A stretch of DNA of 64,000 nt, taken from assembly GCA_948099385.1 (NCBI GenBank), contig CANUEZ040000206.1, positions 434,001 through 498,000 of the forward strand. The letters are read 5' to 3'. The position numbers were made by a program, and so were the translations under genes. Position 1 is the stretch's first letter. Each line of letters starts with the position of its first letter. The DNA is from Fasciola hepatica (lineage: Eukaryota > Platyhelminthes > Trematoda > Plagiorchiida > Fasciolidae). Below the pieces are notes generated by a model, which ran no database searches, was not told where the DNA came from, and saw only the letters and a program-made list of their open reading frames with translations. Shown one piece after another: positions 51,035-62,761 of the stretch.

Positions 51035-54000
51035 CTCGTCTTCTGACTTGTACACTCCGATGAACTTCTATAATCACTAGGATCTAATTTGAATCGTCTC
51101 GATTGTGAATGGATACTGTTGATTGAAGAGGCGACAAATGAATGAGAATTGTCATTTCTCGTAGTTATTCGTGTCTGGGTCACTGTTAACCCAACGAACA
51201 ACGAGTTTGCATTTGCAAGCGCTCATCTCATATTCATAGTCAGTAAGTAGTATGTGAACGTTTGTGTGGACGACATTTTCGAGGAAGCACACGACCGGTT
51301 TGGCGGTTGTTGCCGCTCATCAGCTATGCGTACTCGGTACTCCTATGCCCACTCGTCTTCTGACTTGTATACTCCGGTGATCTTCTATGTTCAATAGGAT
51401 CTAATTTGAATCGTCTCGATTGTGGATGGATACTGTTGATTGAAGAGGCGACAAATGAATGAGAATTGTCATTTCTCGTAGTTATTCGTGTCTGGGTCAC
51501 TGCTAACCCAACGAACAACGAGTTTGCATTTGCAAGCGCTCATCTCATATTCATAGTCAGTAAGTAGTATGTGAACGTGTGTGTGGACGACATTTTGGAT
51601 GAAACCCATGACCGGTTTGGCGGTTGTTGCCGCTCATCAGCTATGCGTACTCGGTACTCCTATGCCCACTCGTCTTCTGACTTGTACACTCCGATGAACT
51701 TCTATAATCACTAGGATCTAATTTGAATCGTCTCGATTGTGAATGGATACTGTTGATTGAAGAGGCGACAAATGAATGAGAATTGTCATTTCTCGTAGTT
51801 ATTCGTGTCTGGGTCACTGCTAACCCAACGAACAACGAGTTTGCATTTGCAAGCGCTCATCTCATATTCATAGTCAGTAAGTAGTATGTGAACGTGTGTG
51901 TGGACGACATTTTCGAGGAAGCACACGACCGGTTTGGCGGTTGTTGCCGCTCATCAGCTATGCGTACTCGGTACTCCTATGCCCACTCGTCTTCTGACTT
52001 GTACACTCGGATGATCTTTTATGTTCAATAGGATCTAATTTGAATCGTCTCGAGTGTGAATGGATACTGTTGATTGAAGAGGCGACAAATGAATGAGAAT
52101 TGTTATTTCTCGTAGTTATTCGTGTCTGGGTCACTGCTAACCCAACGAACAACGAGTTTGCATTTGCAAGCGCTCATCTCATATTCATAGTCAGTAAGTA
52201 GTATGTGAACGTGTGTGTGGACGACATTTTCGAGGAAGCACACGACCGGTTTGGCGGTTGTTGCCGCTCATCAGCTATGCGTACTCGGTACTCCTATGCC
52301 CACTCGTCTTCTGACTTGTACACTCCGATGATCTTTTATGTTCAATAGGATCTAATTTGAATCGTCTCGATTGTGGATGGATACTGTTGATTGAAGTGCC
52401 GACAAATGAATGAGAATTGTCATTTCTCGTAGTTATTCGTGTCTGGGTCACTGCTAACCCAACGAACAACGAGTTTGCATTTGCAAGCGCTCATCTCATA
52501 TTCATAGTCAGTAAGTAGTATGTGAACGTGTGTGTGGACGACATTTTGGATGAAACCCATGACCGGTTTGGCGGTTGTTGCCGCTCATCAGCTATGCGTA
52601 CTCGGTACTCCTATGCCCACTCGTCTTCTGACTTGTATATTCCGATGATCTTCTATAATCACTAGGATCTAATTTGAATCGTCTCGAGTGTGAATGGATA
52701 CTGTTGATTGAAGTGGCGACAAATGAATGAGAATTGTCATTTCTCGTAGTTATTCGTGTCTGGGTCACTGCTAACCCAACGAACAACGAGTTTGCATTTG
52801 CAAGCGCTCATCTCATATTCATAGTCAGTAAGTAGTATGTGAACGTGTGTGTGGACGACATTTTCGAGGAAGCACACGACCGGTTTGGCGGTTGTTGCCG
52901 CTCATCAGCTATGCGTACTCGGTACTCCTATGCCCACTCGTCTTCTGACTTGTACACTCCGATGAACTTCTATAATCACTAGGATCTAATTTGAATCGTC
53001 TCGAGTGTGAATGGATACTGTTGATTGAAGAGGCGACAAATGAATGAGAATTGTCATTTCTCGTAGTTATTCGTGTCTGGGTCACTGTTAACCCAACGAA
53101 CAACGAGTTTGCATTTGCAAGCGCTCATCTCATATTCATAGTCAGTAAGTAGTATGTGAACGTTTGTGTGGACGACATTTTCGAGGAAGCACACGACCGG
53201 TTTGGCGGTTGTTGCCGCTCATCAGCTATGCGTACTCGGTACTCCTATGCCCACTCGTCTTCTGACTTGTATACTCCGGTGATCTTCTATTTTCAATAGG
53301 ATCTAATTTGAATCGTCTCGATTGTGGATGGATACTGTTAATTGAAGAGGCGACAAATGAATGAGAATTGTCATTTCTCGTAGTTATTCGTGTCTGGGTC
53401 ACTGCTAACCCAACGAACAACGAGTTTGCATTTGCAAGCGCTCATCTCATATTCATAGTCAGTAAGTAGTATGTGAACGTGTGTGTGGACGACGTTTTCA
53501 ATGAAACCCATGACCGGTTTGGCGGTTGTTGCCGCTCATCAGCTATGCGTACTCGGTACTCCTATGCCCACTCGTCTTCTGACTTGTACACTCCGATGAA
53601 CTTCTATAATCACTAGGATCTAATTTGAATCGTCTCGATTGTGAATGGATACTGTTGATTGAAGAGGCGACAAATGAATGAGAATTGTCATTTCTCGTAG
53701 TTATTCGTGTCTGGGTCACTGCTAACCCAACGAACAACGAGTTTGCATTTGCAAGCGCTCATCTCATATTCATAGTCAGTAAGTAGTATGTGAACGTGTG
53801 TGTGGACGACATTTTCGAGGAAGCACACGACCGGTTTGGCGGTTGTTGCCGCTCATCAGCTATGCGTACTCGGTACTCCTATGCCCACTCGTCTTCTGAC
53901 TTGTACACTCGGATGATCTTTTATGTTCAATAGGATCTAATTTGAATCGTCTCGAGTGTGAATGGATACTGTTGATTGAAGAGGCGACAAATGAATGAGA

Positions 54001-54838
54001 ATTGTTATTTCTCGTAGTTATTCGTGTCTGGGTCACTGCTAACCCAACGAACAACGAGTTTGCATTTGCAAGCGCTCATCTCATATTCATAGTCAGTAAG
54101 TAGTATGTGAACGTGTGTGTGGACGACATTTTCGAGGAAGCACACGACCGGTTTGGCGGTTGTTGCCGCTCATCAGCTATGCGTACTCGGTACTCCTATG
54201 CCCACTCGTCTTCTGACTTGTACACTCCGATGATCTTTTATGTTCAATAGGATCTAATTTGAATCGTCTCGATTGTGGATGGATACTGTTGATTGAAGTG
54301 CCGACAAATGAATGAGAATTGTCATTTCTCGTAGTTATTCGTGTCTGGGTCACTGCTAACCCAACGAACAACGAGTTTGCATTTGCAAGCGCTCATCTCA
54401 TATTCATAGTCAGTAAGTAGTATGTGAACGTGTGTGTGGACGACATTTTGGATGAAACCCATGACCGGTTTGGCGGTTGTTGCCGCTCATCAGCTATGCG
54501 TACTCGGTACTCCTATGCCCACTCGTCTTCTGACTTGTATATTCCGATGATCTTCTATAATCACTAGGATCTAATTTGAATCGTCTCGAGTGTGAATGGA
54601 TACTGTTGATTGAAGAGGCGACAAATGAATGAGAATTGTCATTTCTCGTAGTTATTCGTGTCTGGGTCACTGCTAACCCAACGAACAACGAGTTTGCATT
54701 TGCAAGCGCTCATCTCATATTCATAGTCAGTAAGTAGTATGTGAACGTGTGTGTGGACGACATTTTCGAGGAAGCACATGACCGGTTTGGCGGTTGTTGC
54801 CGCTCATCAGCTATGCGTACTCGGTACTCCTATGCCCA
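51035..54838. repeat. 1902-bp hexamer, two copies
   Basis: Six monomers starting at 51035, 51352, 51669, 51986, 52303 and 52620 recur in order from 52937. Landmarks in order are D with CTGTTAACCC and AACGTTTGTGTGG; CTTGTATACTCCGGTGATC; D; ACACTCGGATGATC with TTGTTATTTC; B with GAAGTGCCGAC; and CTTGTATATTCC. Differences seen include CGATTGTG versus CGAGTGTG in member one, CTATGTTCAAT versus CTATTTTCAAT and CTGTTGATTG versus CTGTTAATTG in member two, and GAAGTGGCGAC versus GAAGAGGCGAC in member six. About ten differences were seen in all. Confidence 0.85.
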
Positions 54839-55155
54839 CTCGTCTTCTGACTTGTACACTCCGATGAACTTCTATAATCACTAGGATCTAATTTGAATCG
54901 TCTCGAGTGTGAATGGATACTGTTGATTGAAGAGGCGACAAATGAATGAGAATTGTCATTTCTCGTAGTTATTCGTGTCTGGGTCACTGTTAACCCAACG
55001 AACAACGAGTTTGCATTTGCAAGCGCTCATCTCATATTCATAGTCAGTAAGTAGTATGTGAACGTGTGTGTGGACGACATTTTCGTGGAAGCACATGACC
55101 GGTTTGGCGGTTGTTGCCGCTCATCAGCTATGCGTACTCGGTACTCCTATGCCCA
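54839..55155. repeat. Type D linker monomer
   Basis: A D monomer with GAGTGTGAATGG and CTGTTAACCC joins the hexamer and pentamer blocks. It resembles the first member of the hexamer (52937), so a third hexamer copy may have begun here. Its end, TTTTCGTGGAAGCACATG, matches the end of monomer 56424-56740, the last member of the first pentamer copy. It therefore shares sequence with both neighbouring blocks. Confidence 0.7.
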
Positions 55156-58100
55156 CTCGTCTTCTGACTTGTACACTCCTATGATCTTTTATGTTCAATA
55201 GGATCTAATTTGAATCGTCTCGATTGTGGATGGATACTGTTGATTGAAGAGGCGACAAATGAATGAGAATTGTCATTTCTCGTAGTTATTCGTGTCTGGG
55301 TCACTGCTAACCCAACGAACAACGAGTTTGCATTTGCAAGCGCTCATCTCATATTCATAGTCAGTAAGTAGTATGTGAACGTGTGTGTGGACGACATTTT
55401 CGAGGAAGCACACGACCGGTTTGGCGGTTGTTGCCGCTCATCAGCTATGCGTACTCGGTACTCCTATGCCCACTCGTCTTCTGACTTGTACACTCCGATG
55501 ATCTTCTATAATCACTAGGATCTAATTTGAATCGTCTCGATTGTGAATGGATACTGTTGATTGAAGAGGCGACAAATGAATGAGAATTCTCATTTCTCGT
55601 AGTTATTCGTGTCTGGGTCACTGTTAACCCAACGAACAACGAGTTTGCATTTGCAAGCGCTCATCTCATATTCATAGTCAGTAAGTAGTATGTGAACGTG
55701 TGTGTGGACGACATTTTCGAGGGAGCACACGACCGGTTTGGCGGTTGTTGCCGCTCATCAGCTATGCGTACTCGGTACTCCTATGCCCACTCGTCTTCTG
55801 ACTTGTACACTCCGATGAACTTCTATAATCACTAGGATCTAATTTGAATCGTCTCGAGTGTGAATGGATACTGTTGATTTAAGTGCCGACAAATGAATGA
55901 GAATTGTCATTTCTCGTAGTTATTCGTGTCTGGGTCACTGCTAACCCAACGAACAACGAGTTTGCATTTGCAAGCGCTCATCTCATATTCATAGTCAGTA
56001 AGTAGTATGTGAACGTGTGTGTGGACGACATTTTCGAGGAAGCACACGACCGGTTTGGCGGTTGTTGCCGCTCATCAGCTATGCGTACTCGGTACTCCTA
56101 TGCCCACTCGTCTTCTGACTTGTACACTCCGATGATCTTCTATAATCACTAGGATCTAATTTGAATCGTCTCGATTGTGAATGGATACTGTTGATTGAAG
56201 AGGCGACAAATGAATGAGAATTGTCATTTCTCGTAGTTATTCGTGTCTGGGTCACTGTTAACCCAACGAACAACGAGTTTGCATTTGCAAGCGCTCATCT
56301 CATATTCATAGTCAGTAAGTAGTATGTGAACGTGTGTGTGGACGACATTTTCGAGGAATCACACGACCGGTTTGGCGGTTGTTGCCGCTCATCAGCTATG
56401 CGTACTCGGTACTCCTATGCCCACTCGTCTTCTGACTTGTACACTCCGATGATCTTTTATGTTCAATAGGATCTAATTTGAATCGTCTCGATTGTGGATG
56501 GATACTGTTGATTGAAGTGCCGACAAATGAATGAGAATTGTCATTTCTCGTAGTTATTCGTGTCTGGGTCACTGTTAACCCAACGAACAACGAGTTTGCA
56601 TTTGCAAGCGCTCATCTCATATTCATAGTCAGTAAGTAGTATGTGAACGTGTGTGTGGACGACATTTTCGTGGAAGCACATGACCGGTTTGGCGGTTGTT
56701 GCCGCTCATCAGCTATGCGTACTCGGTACTCCTATGCCCACTCGTCTTCTGACTTGTACACTCCTATGATCTTTTATGTTCAATAGGATCTAATTTGAAT
56801 CGTCTCGATTGTGGATGGATACTGTTGATTGAAGAGGCGACAAATGAATGAGAATTGTCATTTCTCGTAGTTATTCGTGTCTGGGTCACTGCTAACCCAA
56901 CGAACAACGAGTTTGCATTTGCAAGCGCTCATCTCATATTCATAGTCAGTAAGTAGTATGTGAACGTGTGTGTGGACGACATTTTCGAGGAATCACACGA
57001 CCGGTTTGGCGGTTTTTGCCGCTCATCAGCTATGCGTACTCGGTACTCCTATGCCCACTCGTCTTCTGACTTGTACACTCCGATGATCTTCTATAATCAC
57101 TAGGATCTAATTTGAATCGTCTCGATTGTGAATGGATACTGTTGATTGAAGAGGCGACAAATGAATGAGAATTGTCATTTCTCGTAGTTATTCGTGTCTG
57201 GGTCACTGTTAACCCAACGAACAACGAGTTTGCATTTGCAAGCGCTCATCTCATATTCATAGTCAGTAAGTAGTATGTGAACGTGTGTGTGGACGACATT
57301 TTCGAGGGAGCACACGACCGGTTTGGCGGTTGTTGCCGCTCATCAGCTATGCGTACTCGGTACTCCTATGCCCACTCGTCTTCTGACTTGTACACTCCGA
57401 TGAACTTCTATAATCACTAGGATCTAATTTGAATCGTCTCGAGTGTGAATGGATACTGTTGATTTAAGTGCCGACAAATGAATGAGAATTGTCATTTCTC
57501 GTAGTTATTCGTGTCTGGGTCACTGCTAACCCAACGAACAACGAGTTTGCATTTGCAAGCGCTCATCTCATATTCATAGTCAGTAAGTAGTATGTGAACG
57601 TGTGTGTGGACGACATTTTCGAGGAAGCACACGACCGGTTTGGCGGTTGTTGCCGCTCATCAGCTATGCGTACTCGGTACTCCTATGCCCACTCGTCTTC
57701 TGACTTGTACACTCCGATGATCTTCTATAATCACTAGGATCTAATTTGAATCGTCTCGATTGTGAATGGATACTGTTGATTGAAGAGGCGACAAATGAAT
57801 GAGAATTGTCATTTCTCGTAGTTATTCGTGTCTGGGTCACTGTTAACCCAACGAACAACGAGTTTGCATTTGCAAGCGCTCATCTCATATTCATAGTCAG
57901 TAAGTAGTATGTGAACGTGTGTGTGGACGACATTTTCGAGGAATCACACGACCGGTTTGGCGGTTGTTGCCGCTCATCAGCTATGCGTACTCGGTACTCC
58001 TATGCCCACTCGTCTTCTGACTTGTACACTCCGATGATCTTTTATGTTCAATAGGATCTAATTTGAATCGTCTCGATTGTGGATGGATACTGTTGATTGA

Positions 58101-58325
58101 AGTGCCGACAAATGAATGAGAATTGTCATTTCTCGTAGTTATTCGTGTCTGGGTCACTGCTAACCCAACGAACAACGAGTTTGCATTTGCAAGCGCTCAT
58201 CTCTTATACATAGTCAGTAAGTAGTATGTGAACGTGTGTGTGGACGACATTTTGGATGAAACCCATGACCGGTTTGGCGGTTGTTGCCGCTCATCAGCTA
58301 TGCGTATTCGGTACTCCTATGCCCA
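55156..58325. repeat. 1585-bp pentamer, two copies
   Basis: Monomers starting at 55156, 55473, 55790, 56107 and 56424 recur at 56741, 57058, 57375, 57692 and 58009. Landmarks in order are B with ACTCCTATGATC; A with CTGTTAACCC; D with GATTTAAGTGCCGAC; A with CTGTTAACCC; and B with GAAGTGCCGAC. Differences include ATTCTCATTTC versus ATTGTCATTTC in the second member. The block 2 form at the end of the fifth member also differs: GTGGAAGCACATG in copy one and GGATGAAACCCATG in copy two. Confidence 0.84.
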
Positions 58326-60225
58326 CTCGTCTTCTGACTTGTACACTCCGATGAACTTCTATAATCACTAGGATCTAATTTGAATCGTCTCGAGTGTGAA
58401 TGGATACTGTTGATTGAAGAGGCGACAAATGAATGAGAATTGTCATTTCTCGTAGTTATTCGTGTCTGTGTCACTGCTAACCCAACGAACAACGAGTTTG
58501 CATTTGCAAGCGCTCATCTCATATTCATAGTCAGTAAGTAGTATGTGAACGTGTGTGGACGACATTTTCGAGGAAGCACATGACCGGTTTGGCGGTTGTT
58601 GCCGCTCATCAGCTATGCGTACTCGGTACTCCTATGCCCACTCGTCTTCTGACTTGTACACTCCGATGAACTTCTATAATCACTAGGATCTAATTTGAAT
58701 CGTCTCGAGTGTGAATGGATACTGTTGATTGAAGAGGCGACAAATGAATGAGAATTGTCATTTCTCGTAGTTATTCGTGTCTGGGTCACTGTTAACCCAA
58801 CGAACAACGAGTTTGCATTTGCAAGCGCTCATCTCATACTCATAGTCAGTAAGTAGTATGTGAACGTGTGTGTGGACGACATTTTCGAGGAATCACACGA
58901 CCGGTTTGGCGGTTGTTGCCGCTCATCAGCTATGCGTACTCGGTACTCCTATGCCCACTCGTCTTCTGACTGGTACACTCCGATGATCTTTTATGTTCAA
59001 TAGGATCTAATTTGAATCGTCTCGATTGTGGATGGATACTGTTGATTGAAGAGGCGACAAATGAATGAGAATTGTCATTTCTCGTAGTTATTCGTGTCTG
59101 GGTCACTGCTAACCCAACGAACAACGAGTTTGCATTTGCAAGCGCTCATCTCATATTCATAGTCAGTAAGTAGTATGTGAACGTGTGTGTGGACGACATT
59201 TTGGATGAAACCCATGACCGGTTTGGCGGTTGTTGCCGCTCATCAGCTATGCGTACTCGGTACTCCTATGCCCACTCGTCTTCTGACTTGTACACTCCGA
59301 TGATCTTCTATAATCACTAGGATCTAATTTGAATCGTCTCGATTGTGAATGGATACTGTTGATTGAAGAGGCGACAAATGAATGAGAATTGTCATTTCTC
59401 GTAGTTATTCGTGTCTGGGTCACTGTTAACCCAACGAACAACGAGTTTGCATTTGCAAGCGCTCATCTCATATTCATAGTCAGTAAGTAGTATGTGAACG
59501 TGTGTGTGGACGACATTTTCGAGGAATCACACGACCGGTTTGGCGGTTGTTGCCGCTCATCAGCTATGCGTACTCGGTACTCCTATGCCCACTCGTCTTC
59601 TGACTTGTACACTCGGATGATCTTTTATGTTCAATAGGATCTAATTTGAATCGTCTCGAGTGTGGATGGATACTGTTGATTGAAGTGCCGACAAATGAAT
59701 GAGAATTGTCATTTCTCGTAGTTATTCGTGTCTGGGTCACTGCTAACCCAACGAACAACGAGTTTGCATTTGCAAGCGCTCATCTCTTATACATAGTCAG
59801 TAAGTAGTATGTGAACGTTTGTGTGGACGACATTTTGGATGAAACCCATGACCGGTTTGGCGGTTTTTGCCGCTCATCAGCTATGCGTACTCGGTACTCC
59901 TATGCCCACTCGTCTTCTGACTTGTACACTCCGATGAACTTCTATAATCACTAGGATCTAATTTGAATCGTCTCGAGTGTGAATGGATACTGTTGATTTA
60001 AGTGCCGACAAATGAATGAGAATTGTCATTTCTCGTAGTTATTCGTGTCTGGGTCACTGTTAACCCAACGAACAACGAGTTTGCATTTGCAAGCGCTCAT
60101 CTCATACTCATAGTCAGTAAGTAGTATGTGAACGTGTGTGTGGACGACATTTTCGAGGAATCACACGACCGGTTTGGCGGTTGTTGCCGCTCATCAGCTA
60201 TGCGTACTCGGTACTCCTATGCCCA
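58326..60225. repeat. Mixed 3' monomers
   Basis: D, D, B, A, B and D monomers. The D monomer starting at 58326 is 315 bp long, and the one starting at 59909 has GATTTAAGTGCC. Local markers are CTCATACTCATAG (near 58833 and 60113), CTCTTATACATAG (near 58201 and 59786) and GAGGAATCACACG. The B monomer starting at 58958 is preceded by the same CATACTC and AATCACACG context as those at 60226 and 61177, and all three belong to the trimer family described next. Confidence 0.75.
58550..58558. other. 2-bp contraction in the GT tract (315-bp monomer)
   Basis: Monomer 58326-58640 reads GAACGTGTGTGGACG and is 315 bp long. It is the third occurrence of the same one-unit loss. Confidence 0.9.
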
Positions 60226-62127
60226 CTCGTCTTCTGACTTGTACACTCCGATGATCTTTTATGTTCAATAGGATCTAATTTGAATCGTCTCGATTGTGGA
60301 TGGATACTGTTGATTGAAGAGGCGACAAATGAATGAGAATTGTCATTTCTCGTAGTTATTCGTGTCTGGGTCACTGCTAACCCAACGAACAACGAGTTTG
60401 CATTTGCAAGCGCTCATCTCATATTCATAGTCAGTAAGTAGTATGTGAACGTGTGTGTGGACGACATTTTGGATGAAACCCATGACCGGTTTGGCGGTTG
60501 TTGCCGCTCATCAGCTATGCGTACTCGGTACTCCTATGCCCACTCGTCTTCTGACTTGTACACTCCGATGATCTTCTATAATCACTAGGATCTAATTTGA
60601 ATCGTCTCGATTGTGAATGGATACTGTTGATTGAAGAGGCGACAAATGAATGAGAATTGTCATTTCTCGTAGTTATTCGTGTCTGGGTCACTGTTAACCC
60701 AACGAACAACGAGTTTGCATTTGCAAGCGCTCATCTCATATTCATAGTCAGTAAGTAGTATGTGAACGTGTGTGTGGACGACATTTTCGAGGGAGCACAC
60801 GACCGGTTTGGCGGTTGTTGCCGCTCATCAGCTATGCGTACTCGGTACTCCTATGCCCACTCGTCTTCTGACTTGTACACTCCGATGAACTTCTATAATC
60901 ACTAGGATCTAATTTGAATCGTCTCGAGTGTGAATGGATACTGTTGATTGAAGAGGCGACAAATGAATGAGAATTGTCATTTCTCGTAGTTATTCGTGTC
61001 TGGGTCACTGTTAACCCAACGAACAACGAGTTTGCATTTGCAAGCGCTCATCTCATACTCATAGTCAGTAAGTAGTATGTGAACGTGTGTGTGGACGACA
61101 TTTTCGAGGAATCACACGACCGGTTTGGCGGTTGTTGCCGCTCATCAGCTATGCGTACTCGGTACTCCTATGCCCACTCGTCTTCTGACTAGTACACTCC
61201 GATGATCTTTTATGTTCAATAGGATCTAATTTGAATCGTCTCGATTGTGGATGGATACTGTTGATTGAAGAGGCGACAAATGAATGAGAATTGTCATTTC
61301 TCGTAGTTATTCGTGTCTGGGTCACTGCTAACCCAACGAACAACGAGTTTGCATTTGCAAGCGCTCATCTCATATTCATAGTCAGTAAGTAGTATGTGAA
61401 CGTGTGTGTGGACGACATTTTGGATGAAACCCATGACCGGTTTGGCGGTTGTTGCCGCTCATCAGCTATGCGTACTCGGTACTCCTATGCCCACTCGTCT
61501 TCTGACTTGTACACTCCGATGATCTTCTATAATCACTAGGATCTAATTTGAATCGTCTCGATTGTGAATGGATACTGTTGATTGAAGAGGCGACAAATGA
61601 ATGAGAATTGTCATTTCTCGTAGTTATTCGTGTCTGGGTCACTGTTAACCCAACGAACAACGAGTTTGCATTTGCAAGCGCTCATCTCATATTCATAGTC
61701 AGTAAGTAGTATGTGAACGTGTGTGTGGACGACATTTTCGAGGGAGCACACGACCGGTTTGGCGGTTGTTGCCGCTCATCAGCTATGCGTACTCGGTACT
61801 CCTATGCCCACTCGTCTTCTGACTTGTACACTCCGATGAACTTCTATAATCACTAGGATCTAATTTGAATCGTCTCGAGTGTGAATGGATACTGTTGATT
61901 GAAGAGGCGACAAATGAATGAGAATTGTCATTTCTCGTAGTTATTCGTGTCTGGGTCACTGCTAACCCAACGAACAACGAGTTTGCATTTGCAAGCGCTC
62001 ATCTCATATTCATAGTCAGTAAGTAGTATGTGAACGTGTGTGTGGACGACATTTTCGAGGGAGCACACGACCGGTTTGGCGGTTGTTGCCGCTCATCAGC
62101 TATGCGTACTCGGTACTCCTATGCCCA
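60226..62127. repeat. 951-bp trimer, two copies
   Basis: B with GTGGATGG and the GGATGAAACCCATG end, then A with CTGTTAACCC and GAGGGAGCAC, then D with GAGTGTGAATGG. The trimer starts at 60226 and again at 61177. Differences include GACTTGTACAC versus GACTAGTACAC. The third members also differ: CTGTTAACCC, CATACTC and AATCACACG in the first, against CTGCTAACCC, CATATTC and GGGAGCACACG in the second. The related pair at 58958 and 59275 has GACTGGTACAC. Confidence 0.8.
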
Positions 62128-62761
62128 CTCGTCTTCTGACTTGTACACTCCGATGAACTTCTATAATCACTAGGATCTAATTCTAATCGTCTCGAGTGTG
62201 AATGGATACTGTTGATTTAGGTGCCGACAAATGAATGAGAATTGTCATTTCTCGTAGTTATTCGTGTCTGGGTCACTGCTAACCCAACGAACAACGAGTT
62301 TGCATTTGCAAGCGCTCATCTCATATTCATAGTCAGTAAGTAGTATGTGAACGTGTGTGTGGACGACATTTTCGAGGAAGCACACGACCGGTTTGGCGGT
62401 TGTTGCCGCTCATCAGCTATGCGTACTCGGTACTCCTATGCCCACTCGTCTTCTGACTTGTACACTCCGATGATCTTTTATGTTCAATAGGATCTAATTT
62501 GAATCGTCTCGATTGTGAATGGATACTGTTGATTGAAGAGGCGACAAATGAATGAGAATTGTCATTTCTCGTAGTTATTCGTGTCTGGGTCACTGTTAAC
62601 CCAACGAACAACGAGTTTGCATTTGCAAGCGCTCATCTCATATTCATAGTCAGTAAGTAGTATGTGAACGTGTGTGTGGACGACATTTTCGAGGAATCAC
62701 ACGACCGGTTTGGCGGTTGTTGCCGCTCATCAGCTATGCGTACTCGGTACTCCTATGCCCA
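62128..62761. repeat. Two monomers before the 3' related segment
   Basis: A D monomer with GATCTAATTCTAATC and GATTTAGGTGCCGAC (from 62128) is followed by a B monomer with CTGTTAACCC (from 62445). The first is a decayed relative of the GATTTAAGTGCC monomers at 55790, 57375 and 59909. Confidence 0.75.
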
